In this document: positions 13,105 through 19,468 of the stretch, one piece after another
How the letters are laid out: every line of letters begins with the position of its first letter
How positions within the stretch are numbered: position 1 is the first letter of the stretch
DNA from: a virus
IMG/VR virus record: IMGVR_UViG_3300021405_000368
Location: 1-23,543 of that record
Length of the DNA: 23,543 bases
Reading direction: 5' to 3' (one strand)
Made by a program: the position numbers and the translations under genes
The notes under the pieces: model-generated
The model's input: the letters and a program-made list of their open reading frames with translations, nothing else
Databases searched by the model: none
What the model was told of the DNA's origin: nothing

Positions 13105-13142
13105 AGGAGGGCTGGAGGGGGCGGCTCCAGCCCGTCCTTTTT
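13105..13142 (+). terminator. Terminator-like hairpin, plus strand
   Basis: GGGCTGGAG (13109-13117) and CTCCAGCCC (13125-13133) form a 9-bp stem, extendable by GGA/TCC around a bulge, followed by TTTTT (13138-13142) on the plus strand. No plus-strand gene lies upstream, so what it would terminate is unclear. On the minus strand it sits in the leader of the PEP-CTERM gene without a T tract. Confidence 0.45.
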
Positions 13143-13152
13143 CAGTGAGCGT

Positions 13153-13710
13153 TCAGGGAGGCGTTTCCGCGAGCGGCGGTTTGCCCTGCAACGCGCGCTG
13201 CCGGTCACGCTCGGCAGGTGTCAGCGGCGGCCTAATGCGCTCGGTCGTGTCGTAGCCGCGCGCTTGTAGCCACGCGACGCTCTCGGCCAGCATGGCGTCG
13301 GTGGCGTCGAGCCACTGGAGCCTGGCCCTGTGGACCGTCGCCAGCGGCACGTCGGGAAAGTCCGGCGGCCCGGGACCATTGAGGTCCCGCCATTCTCTCG
13401 CCGCTTCCTCGGTCGGATTGCGGAGCACCGCGTCGCGCTTTTCGAGAAACTCCTCGAGGGCTGTCTTGTCGCTCATGGCTTTGTTCCCTTGGCCACCTCC
13501 GCGAGCGGCGGCCGCGTGATGAGCCGCGCAATAGCGCGACCTCCCGTCGTTCGTGGCGTTGCAGAAGCGGAACGGCGGGCCACAGAGGGCCCACCGGCAG
13601 CCGTCGGGTTTGAGGTCGGGAAACCGGACGGTCGTGACCCGTTCGGGCCCAGGCGGCCGCGGTGGCCGCGGCGTCTGCGGTGCAGGCCGCCGGTGCAGCG
13701 TCGCGGTCAT
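13153..13710 (-). CDS. GcrA-like zinc-cluster protein with helical C-terminal part
   Basis: A 185-residue protein. Residues about 36-65 (PDGCRWALCGPPFRFCNATN followed by DGRSRYCAAHHA; C38, C43, C50, C61, H64/H65) resemble the C-terminal cysteine/histidine region of GcrA cell-cycle regulators; the N-terminal GcrA DNA-binding helices are absent. After a Gly-rich link, an unrelated helical segment begins at an internal ATG (residue 79, nt 13476; SD AAGGGA upstream) and runs through LEEFLEKRDAVLRNPTEEAA to the stop. This may be one fusion or two products from one frame. The ATG at 13710 is chosen over a GTG at 13719 because GGAGGA is nine bases upstream. Confidence 0.6.
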   Translation of the reverse strand: MTATLHRRPAPQTPRPPRPPGPERVTTVRFPDLKPDGCRWALCGPPFRFCNATNDGRSRYCAAHHAAAARGGGQGNKAMSDKTALEEFLEKRDAVLRNPTEEAAREWRDLNGPGPPDFPDVPLATVHRARLQWLDATDAMLAESVAWLQARGYDTTERIRPPLTPAERDRQRALQGKPPLAETPP

Positions 13711-13715
13711 GCCGG

Positions 13716-13934
13716 TCACTCCTCCGGGTCGATGGTCGTCAGGACGGTCACGCGGAGCGCGACGGCGACGGCGTCGACGACCTCGTCGGACATGATGGCG
13801 AGAGCGGCCGCGAAATGGTCCGGCACAAGGAGCTCGCTTTCGATGAAGGCCTCGGCCTCGCGGCGCAGGCGCCGGCGCGTTTCCGGCGTCATCGGAATGT
13901 CGAGGATGCTGAAGTCGGGAGCGTCGCTCGTCAT
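13716..13934 (-). CDS. Small acidic phage protein, first gene of the early left operon
   Basis: A 72-residue protein (MTSDAPDFSILDIPMTPETR, then RRLRREAEAFIESELLVPDHF, then helical to the end). It is acidic at both ends with a basic helix near residues 20-26. No family is recognised. GGGAGGG lies about nine bases upstream of the ATG. It is the most upstream gene of the leftward operon and the operator-like repeat at 14008-14030 lies 74 bases upstream, so it would be transcribed first on derepression, the place where phages often put early regulators or host-takeover proteins. The function is unknown. Confidence 0.65.
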   Translation of the reverse strand: MTSDAPDFSILDIPMTPETRRRLRREAEAFIESELLVPDHFAAALAIMSDEVVDAVAVALRVTVLTTIDPEE

Positions 13935-14007
13935 GGAAATTTGCCCTCCCGGCCGCTCCGCGATGGGCGGCGGCGCAGGAAGATCAAGCTACGGCAAACA
14001 CACTGTA

Positions 14008-14030
14008 CGATGCAAGATAAACTTGCATCG
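14008..14030. promoter_or_regulatory. Repressor-type operator B, upstream of the early left operon
   Basis: Perfect inverted repeat with 9-bp half-sites CGATGCAAG and CTTGCATCG around five bases (ATAAA). It lies between the leftward operon (first ATG at 13934) and the rightward HTH gene at 14219. It is the best match to the shared ATGCAAG-N5-CTTGCAT motif. A weak partial copy (TTGCAAG-N5-GTTGCGC) occurs at 14143-14161. Confidence 0.75.
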
Positions 14031-14218
14031 ACGAAAGAGCGTTCGCTTGCGCTTTCGAATCAACTGCTTGCGAGAACCCAGGCGAAAGATGTCCACAACC
14101 GGGCCGTTTGGCCGGCGAAAATTAATTTTTGGCAACCGGCAATTGCAAGCTCTTGTTGCGCATCGGGGGCTTTCGTTGCGAACGGTGTCCACCCAATAAA
14201 AACAAGGGGCCCCGGGCC

Positions 14219-14476
14219 ATGACGCCAGAGCGGCTAAGTTATCTGATTGATGACTGTTTGCGTGTGCGGCGAAAGCAGTCGCTGACCGCTTTTCACAAGG
14301 ATATTGCTCGGTTTTTTGAGGTTGAGCCGGTCACGGTGCGGCGTTGGCTTCGGGGTGAGCGGCCGATCCCGCGCGAGGTTGAGATTGTGATGGAGATTTT
14401 TCACGCATGGCCTGAGGTGACGGCCGAGGGTGTGGAGGAGGCGATCAAGCGGCGTGACGGGGCGTCAAAGGCTTAG
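14219..14476 (+). CDS. Helix-turn-helix regulator, plus strand
   Basis: An 85-residue DNA-binding protein. The segment TAFHKDIARFFEVEPVTVRR followed by WLRGERPIPREVEIVMEI shows helix-turn-helix of the XRE type (recognition helix about VTVRRWLRG). Codon use is visibly more A/T- and T-ending than in neighbouring genes, suggesting separate origin. The ATG at 14219 is preferred; the preceding in-frame region is operator/intergenic DNA. It is transcribed away from the early left operon, from the region holding operator B. It may be an additional regulator of the immunity region or of the left promoter. Confidence 0.7.
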   Translation: MTPERLSYLIDDCLRVRRKQSLTAFHKDIARFFEVEPVTVRRWLRGERPIPREVEIVMEIFHAWPEVTAEGVEEAIKRRDGASKA

Positions 14477-14680
14477 TTCGCCAAAAGCGACATTGAGTAT
14501 CTCGCTCTCAATTGCCGACGGATGAAAACAGCACACAACCGAATGCGCGAGTGCTTGCTCGCGCGTCGATGACGATTGCGTGACCACCGCGTGACAGAGG
14601 CCGCGGCGTATGCCTAAGTTAACAGATCATTTTCTGGGCGACGCGCGGCGCGGCGCGAGCGAAACGGGGAGGAACAAGCC
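14477..14680. other. Intergenic region with one short hairpin
   Basis: I see no gene in these 204 bases. A 7-bp inverted repeat (GCGCGAG 14545-14551 with CTCGCGC 14558-14564, six-base loop) lacks a T tract on either strand. The region may hold the 3' ends of the transcripts that converge here from the HTH gene (plus) and the repressor (minus). Confidence 0.4.
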
Positions 14681-14893
14681 TTGGCTCATCTCGCCGAAGT
14701 CGGTCTACCTGATGTCATACTCGCTATTGTGAAAGAATTGCGCGTGCTAGAGCGGCGGCTACACGAGTCGTCAGATCCTCGCCGAAGCCAGCTTCTTGCT
14801 CAGATTGAGGCCGGCGAGCAGCTCCTATCACAGCTCTCGCGAGGAACGCCGATTTTTCCGCAGAGAGCCCGAGCGCCGCGAGTGTTGCACTGA
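14681..14893 (+). CDS. Possible small protein convergent with the repressor
   Basis: A 70-residue ORF with a TTG start preceded by a strong GGGGAGG eight bases upstream. The translation (VILAIVKELRVLERRLHESS, then SQLLAQIEAGEQLLSQL) looks like a helical hairpin. From 14724 on it is antisense to the 3' end of the repressor gene, an overlap of 170 bases. The good ribosome-binding site argues for expression; the overlap and TTG start argue against it. If real, it or its transcript could affect repressor expression. Confidence 0.35.
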   Translation: MAHLAEVGLPDVILAIVKELRVLERRLHESSDPRRSQLLAQIEAGEQLLSQLSRGTPIFPQRARAPRVLH

Positions 14894-15224
14894 GTAGCGC
14901 CTCCAGGAAGTCGACGTCGAGCGGCGGCAGGTCGGCAAGATGAAATAGGCCTCCCGCGTCGGCTACCTCGACGCCGCTGGCGCCCTGGCCGGTCATCAGC
15001 CAGTCGATCGAAGCGCCGGTGATCTCGGCGGCCCGGATCAGGTTCTTGCGGGTAATGCCTGCGCCAGTATCCCAATTGCTCACTGCGCCTCGCGTGACGC
15101 CCATGGCGGCGGCGAAGGAGGTCTGCGAGAAGCCTCTGGCTTCGCGGGCCGCCTTCACCCTCGCCCCTACCGTCGCTGCTTTCATCATGCGCGGAATTTT
15201 GCCTGACGGCGTAAGCGCCGTCAT
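14724..15224 (-). CDS. CI-type XRE repressor without peptidase domain
   Basis: A 166-residue regulator. The N-terminal domain (GARVKAAREARGFSQTSFAA, AMGVTRGAVSNWDTGAG, ITRKNLIRAAEITGASIDWL) is a canonical XRE/lambda-repressor HTH. The C-terminal 90 residues are helical and lack the Ser/Lys active site of S24/LexA peptidases, so induction would need a route other than RecA-stimulated self-cleavage. ATG 15224 is chosen for AGAGG eight bases upstream; ATG 15188 is an alternative that keeps the whole HTH. It is divergent from the Cro-like gene, and operator C lies between them, the standard genetic-switch layout. It is the likely binder of the ATGCAAG-N5-CTTGCAT sites. Confidence 0.8.
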   Translation of the reverse strand: MTALTPSGKIPRMMKAATVGARVKAAREARGFSQTSFAAAMGVTRGAVSNWDTGAGITRKNLIRAAEITGASIDWLMTGQGASGVEVADAGGLFHLADLPPLDVDFLEALLSATLAALGLSAEKSAFLARAVIGAARRPQSEQEAGFGEDLTTRVAAALARAILSQ

Positions 15225-15252
15225 TGACAGAGCCTCTGGTGTCCACAGGACA

Positions 15253-15284
15253 ACGCAAGCGTAACTTGCATCAGAATGCAAGTT
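15253..15284. promoter_or_regulatory. Operator C between repressor and cro-like gene
   Basis: ACGCAAG-N5-CTTGCAT (15253-15271) matches operators A and B with one mismatch. It is followed by another half-site, ATGCAAG (15276-15282), which also forms an outward inverted repeat AACTTGCAT / ATGCAAGTT around four bases. Three half-sites in 32 bp between divergent regulators suggest a compound operator, as in lambda OR. Confidence 0.7.
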
Positions 15285-15320
15285 GTGGTCTCTTTTCCGC
15301 CCATGTTGGATCTCCCCCCA

Positions 15321-15530
15321 ATGACCGCGCCCGCCGAAGCCGCCCTCGAGCGCGCCAAAGACGCAGTCGGCGGCGCCGCCGTCCTCGCCCGTCGACTGAC
15401 CGTAATCGGCCGCCCGATCACTACGCAGGGCGTCTCAGCATGGCGTCGCGTGCCTGCCGAGCGCGTCGTCGACGTGGAACGCGCCACCGGCGTTTCCCGC
15501 CAGGAACTACGACCCGACCTCTACCAGTAA
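15321..15530 (+). CDS. Cro/YdaS-like antirepressor
   Basis: A 69-residue DNA-binding protein: MTAPAEAALERAKDAVGGAA, then VLARRLTVIGRPITTQGVSAW, then RRVPAERVVDVERATGVSRQ and ELRPDLYQ. The helix-turn-helix followed by VPAER...IE..TGVSR..LRPD(L/I)Y is the signature of YdaS/Cro-family proteins opposite phage repressors. Starts at 15303 or 15276 are possible; 15276 lies inside the operator, and the YdaS pattern usually begins near MT..., so 15321 is preferred. No good Shine-Dalgarno sequence is visible for any of them. It is the first gene rightward, and should act on the same operator as the repressor. Confidence 0.75.
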   Translation: MTAPAEAALERAKDAVGGAAVLARRLTVIGRPITTQGVSAWRRVPAERVVDVERATGVSRQELRPDLYQ

Positions 15531-15591
15531 AAACAAATCAGACCGGCTGTTTGCGTTCACTAACGCCGTCAACAAAGGATTGGAAGCCCCC

Positions 15592-16095
15592 ATGGACGCA
15601 CCGAATCTGACAATCCTCGAGCAGGCGCGCGACGAAATCGTCAAGCTCTTGGCCGACAAGCGGCACGAGCATTCGCTCTACATGCAGCGCTGCAAAGGCA
15701 TCACCGCGTCGATCAAGGACTGGAAGGACAAGGCCAAGGAGGCCGGCGCGCCGCGCGTCGCCTTCAACGGCCTCCTGAAGTTTATCGCCCTCAACGACAA
15801 GCTCGACGCGCTGACGCAGGACATGGACCAGGCCGACGCGGAGGCCTGCGACTTCCTGATCGAGCGGCTGGGCGCGTTCGCCGACACCGAACTCGGCGAG
15901 GCCGCCGTCCGCGCCGCGGGCGAGGTCAAGGTCAAGAAGCCGAAAAAGCCGCGCAAGACCAAGGGCGCAGTTCCCGAAGGCGTGAGCGGCGACGTGCTGG
16001 CGAAGCTGATCGATGACACGCCGCCCTCCGATGAGGAGACTGACGTCCGGCCCGCCTTCCTGCGCGATAAGGAAACCGCCGCCGCGCCGCTCTGA
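15592..16095 (+). CDS. Charged helical phage protein, unknown
   Basis: A 167-residue protein. Residues 5-110 are helical (ILEQARDEIVKLLADKRHEH; ITASIKDWKDKAKEAGAPRV; ALNDKLDALTQDMDQADAEA). A Lys-rich segment KVKKPKKPRKTKG (about residues 120-132) and an acidic tail follow. The pattern of a charged helix pair followed by a lysine stretch suggests DNA binding; a distant resemblance to GapR/DUF2312-like proteins is possible but not firm. The ATG at 15592 is chosen over TTG 15580, which directly abuts the AAAGGA. It is the first gene of the replication block after the cro-like gene. Confidence 0.6.
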   Translation: MDAPNLTILEQARDEIVKLLADKRHEHSLYMQRCKGITASIKDWKDKAKEAGAPRVAFNGLLKFIALNDKLDALTQDMDQADAEACDFLIERLGAFADTELGEAAVRAAGEVKVKKPKKPRKTKGAVPEGVSGDVLAKLIDDTPPSDEETDVRPAFLRDKETAAAPL

Positions 16096-16110
16096 CCGGG
16101 CGGAACGGCG

Positions 16111-16761
16111 GTGGCCGTCGCGCCCTATCTCCTGTCCCTAGACATCGCGACCGTGACCGGCGTCTGCGAGGGCCGCGTCGGCGAGCCGCCGCGCTTTGAG
16201 ACCTTGCGCTTCGGCACCGACGGCGATGAACACGAGGAGGCGTTCTGCCGGTGCCTGCGATGGATCGCCGGTCGGCTGACCGCCGAGCCGCGCCCCGACG
16301 CCGTGTTCGTCGAAGCGCCGGTTAATCCCGGCGCCTTTATGGGCCGCTACAATCCCGACAAAGGGAAGGTCGACATGACGACCAACCCTGAGACGACGAT
16401 CCGCCTCATGGGTTTATGGGCGATCATCGCCGCCGCCGTGAAGGTTCGCGGCATCCGCTATCAGCGCGTCGACGTCCGCACCGCGCGCAAGGAATTCCTC
16501 GGCAATGGCGGCTTGAAGCGCGACGAGGCCAAGCGCCGCGCGTTCGAAATGTGCAAGCTCCTCAATTGGTCGCCGACCAATCGGGACGAGGGCGACGCGG
16601 GCTGCGTTCATTATTACGGCTCGATCATCCTCGCCCCGCGCCTCGCGCCGGTCGTCACACCCATGATGTGGGGCAAGATCGCCTCCACCATCGCCGGCGT
16701 CGAGATCCTCGGCGACGCCGCCGAGCGCATCCTGCGCAAGCTGGAGAAGGCGAACTCATGA
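16111..16761 (+). CDS. RuvC-like Holliday-junction resolvase
   Basis: A 216-residue RNase H-fold nuclease. The acidic residues are placed as in phage/pox RuvC proteins: LLSLDIATVTGV (D11), DAVFVEAPV (E68) and NRDEGDAGCVHYYG (D159/E160/D162) near the C-terminal helix. It should resolve branched DNA made by recombination or replication before packaging. It starts at a GTG 15 bases after the preceding stop and overlaps the next gene by ATGA. Its location in the right operon, with RecT and the exonuclease in the left operon, is usual for temperate phages. Confidence 0.85.
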   Translation: MAVAPYLLSLDIATVTGVCEGRVGEPPRFETLRFGTDGDEHEEAFCRCLRWIAGRLTAEPRPDAVFVEAPVNPGAFMGRYNPDKGKVDMTTNPETTIRLMGLWAIIAAAVKVRGIRYQRVDVRTARKEFLGNGGLKRDEAKRRAFEMCKLLNWSPTNRDEGDAGCVHYYGSIILAPRLAPVVTPMMWGKIASTIAGVEILGDAAERILRKLEKANS

Positions 16762-17366
16762 GCCCGAACGGGCGCACTATGAGACCTCACCTTGTGCCCG
16801 TCGGGTTGACGGGCATTCCGCGTGCCGACGCTGCGATCAAACGCACGATTGAAACGCTTCGCACCAGTCAGTTCGAACAAGATCCGTTGTTTGACGCCAG
16901 CGATTCATTTCGAGTCTCGCTGTGTAATTCCGCGGTGAAGCGCGAAGGCGCGATCATCGAGGCGGCGATCAAAGATGCGATTGAGCAAACCTCGCATCTT
17001 CGCTTGTTCGGAGGCGACACGCGCTTGCCTCGCCAAATCGATGTTCAGTTTGAACTTTGCGACCAGGGGTGGCTCATCGCTTTGGAGATCAAACGCGGCT
17101 CGATGCACGATTCAACCAAGCTGCGTCAATTTCACGCAGACCTGCAAAGCATCCCGTCCTTGCTGCAATCAGCGCTGCCGCTCTTTCCGGCCCAAAACGT
17201 GTTTTTCCATATCGTCTTCATGAGCGGCGACCCGCCACTCAAAGACGGACTGACTTTGAACGACCTCGGGCGTCTTTATGGACTGCACGCTCGCTCGCAC
17301 ATCCTGACGGCCAGGCAACGCTATTCCGCCGCCATCAAGGCGGTGCTGCGCGAACGAGGATTGTAA
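16758..17366 (+). CDS. PD-(D/E)XK-like nuclease, candidate cargo
   Basis: A 202-residue protein with a restriction-endonuclease-type core: KREGAIIEAAIKDAIEQ (E63/E69), LPRQIDVQFEL (D95) and WLIALEIKRGSMHDSTK (E110-I-K112), then KLRQFHADLQSIP and a beta segment VFFHIVFMSG. That order of Glu, Asp and E-x-K on adjacent strands is the PD-(D/E)XK signature. It starts by ATGA overlap with the resolvase. Base composition is clearly more A/T-rich than its neighbours, as is the next gene, suggesting the two were acquired together. I do not recognise a named family; DNA cleavage is inferred and the target unknown. Confidence 0.65.
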   Translation: MSPNGRTMRPHLVPVGLTGIPRADAAIKRTIETLRTSQFEQDPLFDASDSFRVSLCNSAVKREGAIIEAAIKDAIEQTSHLRLFGGDTRLPRQIDVQFELCDQGWLIALEIKRGSMHDSTKLRQFHADLQSIPSLLQSALPLFPAQNVFFHIVFMSGDPPLKDGLTLNDLGRLYGLHARSHILTARQRYSAAIKAVLRERGL

Positions 17367-17618
17367 ATGCCAAACCGTTTCACGGGTCAAATATACGCCA
17401 ATCGGCGCGTCATTTCGTACACTTGGCACGATCCTGAGTTCGGAGAGCTTTGGACACAAAGCGATCTGCTTAAGCTCGGCTGGACCAAATCTAAAATTCA
17501 ACGACAGCTTGGCGATCCAGATTGCTACGGGCTTAACCCGAACGGCGGCGCGTTTGTGCGGCTCTACAGCCAGGATCGTGTCCGCGGCGTCAAACTGAGA
17601 CTGGTGGGTGCGCAATGA
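17367..17618 (+). CDS. Small DNA-binding-like partner of the nuclease
   Basis: An 83-residue protein whose ATG immediately follows the nuclease stop. The second half (TQSDLLKLGWTKSKIQRQLG, DPDCYGLNPNGG, AFVRLYSQDRVRGVK) matches a recurring pattern, D-L-x-x-x-G-W-T-x-x-x-I-x-x-x-L-G-x-P-D ... N-P ... L-Y-x-x-x-R-V. I know this from excisionase/MerR-like winged-helix domains in bacterial accessory genes. The first 27 residues are aromatic-rich and may form an extra sheet. Composition matches the nuclease and not the phage. It overlaps the methylase start by ATGA. A role in guiding the nuclease to DNA is inference. Confidence 0.6.
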   Translation: MPNRFTGQIYANRRVISYTWHDPEFGELWTQSDLLKLGWTKSKIQRQLGDPDCYGLNPNGGAFVRLYSQDRVRGVKLRLVGAQ

Positions 17619-18619
17619 CGGATCTCGTCAAATACGAAGCCGCGCGGCGCGCGCTCGCGGAAGCCAACAGCGTCGACGAGGTCGCGGCCATTCGCGACCG
17701 GGCTGTCGCCATGCAGACCTATGCGCGGATGGCGAAGGACTCCGAACTCATCGACAAAGCGACCGACATCAGGCTGCGCGCGGAGCGTCGTGCAGGTGAG
17801 ATGCTGGTTGAAATGCGCGAGACAGGCCAGCGGGCCAAGGGAGGTGAGAGCGGACGGCGAGAGTTGCAGCCAGCTACTCTCGGTGACCTCGGCGTCACCA
17901 AGACGGAGTCGAGCCGCTGGCAGAAGATCGCGGCGATGCCGGAACGTGAATTCGAGAATCGCGTCACCGACGCCAAGCGTGAGGCGATTCGCTCGGTCGA
18001 GGCCACCGCGGCGGAACGCAACGAGGAGAAAAAAGAGCGTCGCGCAGAACGCGAGGCCGAACTTGCGGCAAAAATCGTCGCCCTGCCAGAGAAGCGGTAC
18101 GGCGTCATCTACGCCGATCCCGAGTGGCGCTTCGAACCATGGTCGCGCGAGACTGGCATGGATCGCGCCGCCGACAACCACTATCCGACCAGCGAACTCC
18201 AAACGATCAAGAACCGCAGCGTTCACGATCTCGCAGCCGCCAATTGCGTGCTGTTCATGTGGGCGACGAGCCCGATGCTCGAGGACGCGATCGAGGTTCT
18301 ACACGCGTGGAGCTTCCGCTATGTGACCTCATTCGTCTGGGTGAAGGACAAGATCGGCACCGGATATTGGTTCCGCAACAAGCATGAGACGCTTCTCGTC
18401 GGCATCAAGGGCGATGTTCCCGCGCCTGCTCCCGGGACACAGGCTGATTCCGTAATCTTCGCGCCGGTCGGGCGCCACTCCGCGAAACCCGAGGTCTTCT
18501 ACGAGATCATCGAGCGCTACTTCCCCAATGTGCCGAAGATCGAGCTCAACGCGCGCCAACGCCGAGCCGGTTGGGAGGCTTGGGGGCTGGAAGCGCCGGA
18601 TGGCGAAGCGGCCGCATGA
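17615..18619 (+). CDS. MT-A70-family adenine methyltransferase
   Basis: A 334-residue protein. Residues 1-150 are a helical, charged N-terminal region (EAARRALAEANSVDEVAAIR; AERRAGEMLVEMRETGQRAK; a coiled stretch of ERNEEKKERRAEREAEL). A similar region often precedes phage MT-A70 domains. The catalytic domain follows: YGVIYADPEWRFEPWSRETG (D168-P-E-W171), LFMWATSPMLEDA, FVWVKDKIGTGYWFRNKHE and KPEVFYEIIERYFP. The DPPW motif is DPEW here. The product should be N6-methyladenine in DNA, giving protection or regulation. It is coupled by ATGA to the small protein upstream. Confidence 0.85.
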   Translation: MTDLVKYEAARRALAEANSVDEVAAIRDRAVAMQTYARMAKDSELIDKATDIRLRAERRAGEMLVEMRETGQRAKGGESGRRELQPATLGDLGVTKTESSRWQKIAAMPEREFENRVTDAKREAIRSVEATAAERNEEKKERRAEREAELAAKIVALPEKRYGVIYADPEWRFEPWSRETGMDRAADNHYPTSELQTIKNRSVHDLAAANCVLFMWATSPMLEDAIEVLHAWSFRYVTSFVWVKDKIGTGYWFRNKHETLLVGIKGDVPAPAPGTQADSVIFAPVGRHSAKPEVFYEIIERYFPNVPKIELNARQRRAGWEAWGLEAPDGEAAA

Positions 18620-18963
18620 GCATCCTCGGCCTCGACATTCCAGAGATCGAGAAGATGCCGGGCGGCGACGTGCTGCGGCTCGTCCGCGACATCCTCAACG
18701 ACGAGGCGTTTCGGGTCTCCACGCTCGAGGAGCAGATGGTCAAGAACGGCGTCGCGGGCTCATTGAATGCCGAGCGGGTCGCGGTCGTGCGCGCTCTCCA
18801 CGCCTCATCCGGTGCGATCACACTCATGCTGGCGGCGGCCCAGCAGACCTCCCGCAGCAACGAACTGACGCGGACGCGGCGGGAGTTCGTCAAGCTCATT
18901 GCTGACCAGATGCGCGCGGCCCTCATTGCCGAAGAGGGGGCGGACCATGGCGCCGCGGCATGA
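18616..18963 (+). CDS. Small helical phage protein
   Basis: A 115-residue protein: MSILGLDIPEIEKMPGGDVL, RLVRDILNDEAFRVSTLEEQ, then helices through SSGAITLMLAAAQQTSRSNE and RREFVKLIADQMRAALIAEEG. It is predicted all-helical, with no motif. It starts by ATGA overlap with the methylase and its last 17 bases overlap the next gene. Not recognised; its place among replication genes suggests an accessory role. Confidence 0.65.
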   Translation: MSILGLDIPEIEKMPGGDVLRLVRDILNDEAFRVSTLEEQMVKNGVAGSLNAERVAVVRALHASSGAITLMLAAAQQTSRSNELTRTRREFVKLIADQMRAALIAEEGADHGAAA

Positions 18964-19462
18964 GGGGACGCGCAAGGCCCGCGAGCTTCCCGGCTGGCTT
19001 CGCAAGATCGTCGCCGCCAAGCGCGCCGCCTACGACGCTCTGAGCGACGCGGAGAAGGCCGAAGCGGCGGAGGGCCAACGGCTGTGCAGGGAGCGCGTAC
19101 GAGCGCGCCGCGCGGCCTCGCTTGCGCTGGCGCAGCGGATTTTCGGGTTACACGACGCCGGGCACAACGCGGGCGAGATCGCCGCGATCGTCGGCCGGAG
19201 CTCGATTCGCGTCGTTCAGTTCGCCGCCGCGCGCGGCGTTCACATTTCCCGGTCCACTCTGCTCATCCACCGCGCCGTCCAGCTGACGAAATCGCGAGAG
19301 GACGCGCTGCGCGACATGGCGGAGGATTACGGGAAAGCCGCCGACGAGGCGCTCGACGATTTGCTGACGTTTTTGCTCAACGATGACGCCACTGTCGCTC
19401 GCCGGTTTCTGCGCGTGGGGAGGAAACTCGCCAATGCGAACGCCGACCGGCCGGCTGCGTGA
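18947..19462 (+). CDS. HTH protein upstream of the primase-helicase
   Basis: A 171-residue basic protein. Residues 1-45 are Arg/Lys/Ala-rich. LHDAGHNAGEIAAIVGRSSI followed by RVVQFAAARGV (about 65-95) is a helix-turn-helix of the resolvase/sigma-like kind. The C-terminal part is helical (AADEALDDLLTFLLNDDATV). The ATG at 18947 has a GAGGGGGCGG purine run upstream and overlaps the preceding stop by 17 bases. It lies immediately before the replication protein and may bind the origin or regulate the operon; both are inference. Confidence 0.65.
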   Translation: MAPRHEGTRKARELPGWLRKIVAAKRAAYDALSDAEKAEAAEGQRLCRERVRARRAASLALAQRIFGLHDAGHNAGEIAAIVGRSSIRVVQFAAARGVHISRSTLLIHRAVQLTKSREDALRDMAEDYGKAADEALDDLLTFLLNDDATVARRFLRVGRKLANANADRPAA

Positions 19463-19468
19463 ACCGCC

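Noticed and set aside
14545-14564. Intrinsic terminator for the repressor or HTH gene
   Set aside because: The 7-bp hairpin has no T tract on either strand, so it is noted only as a hairpin.
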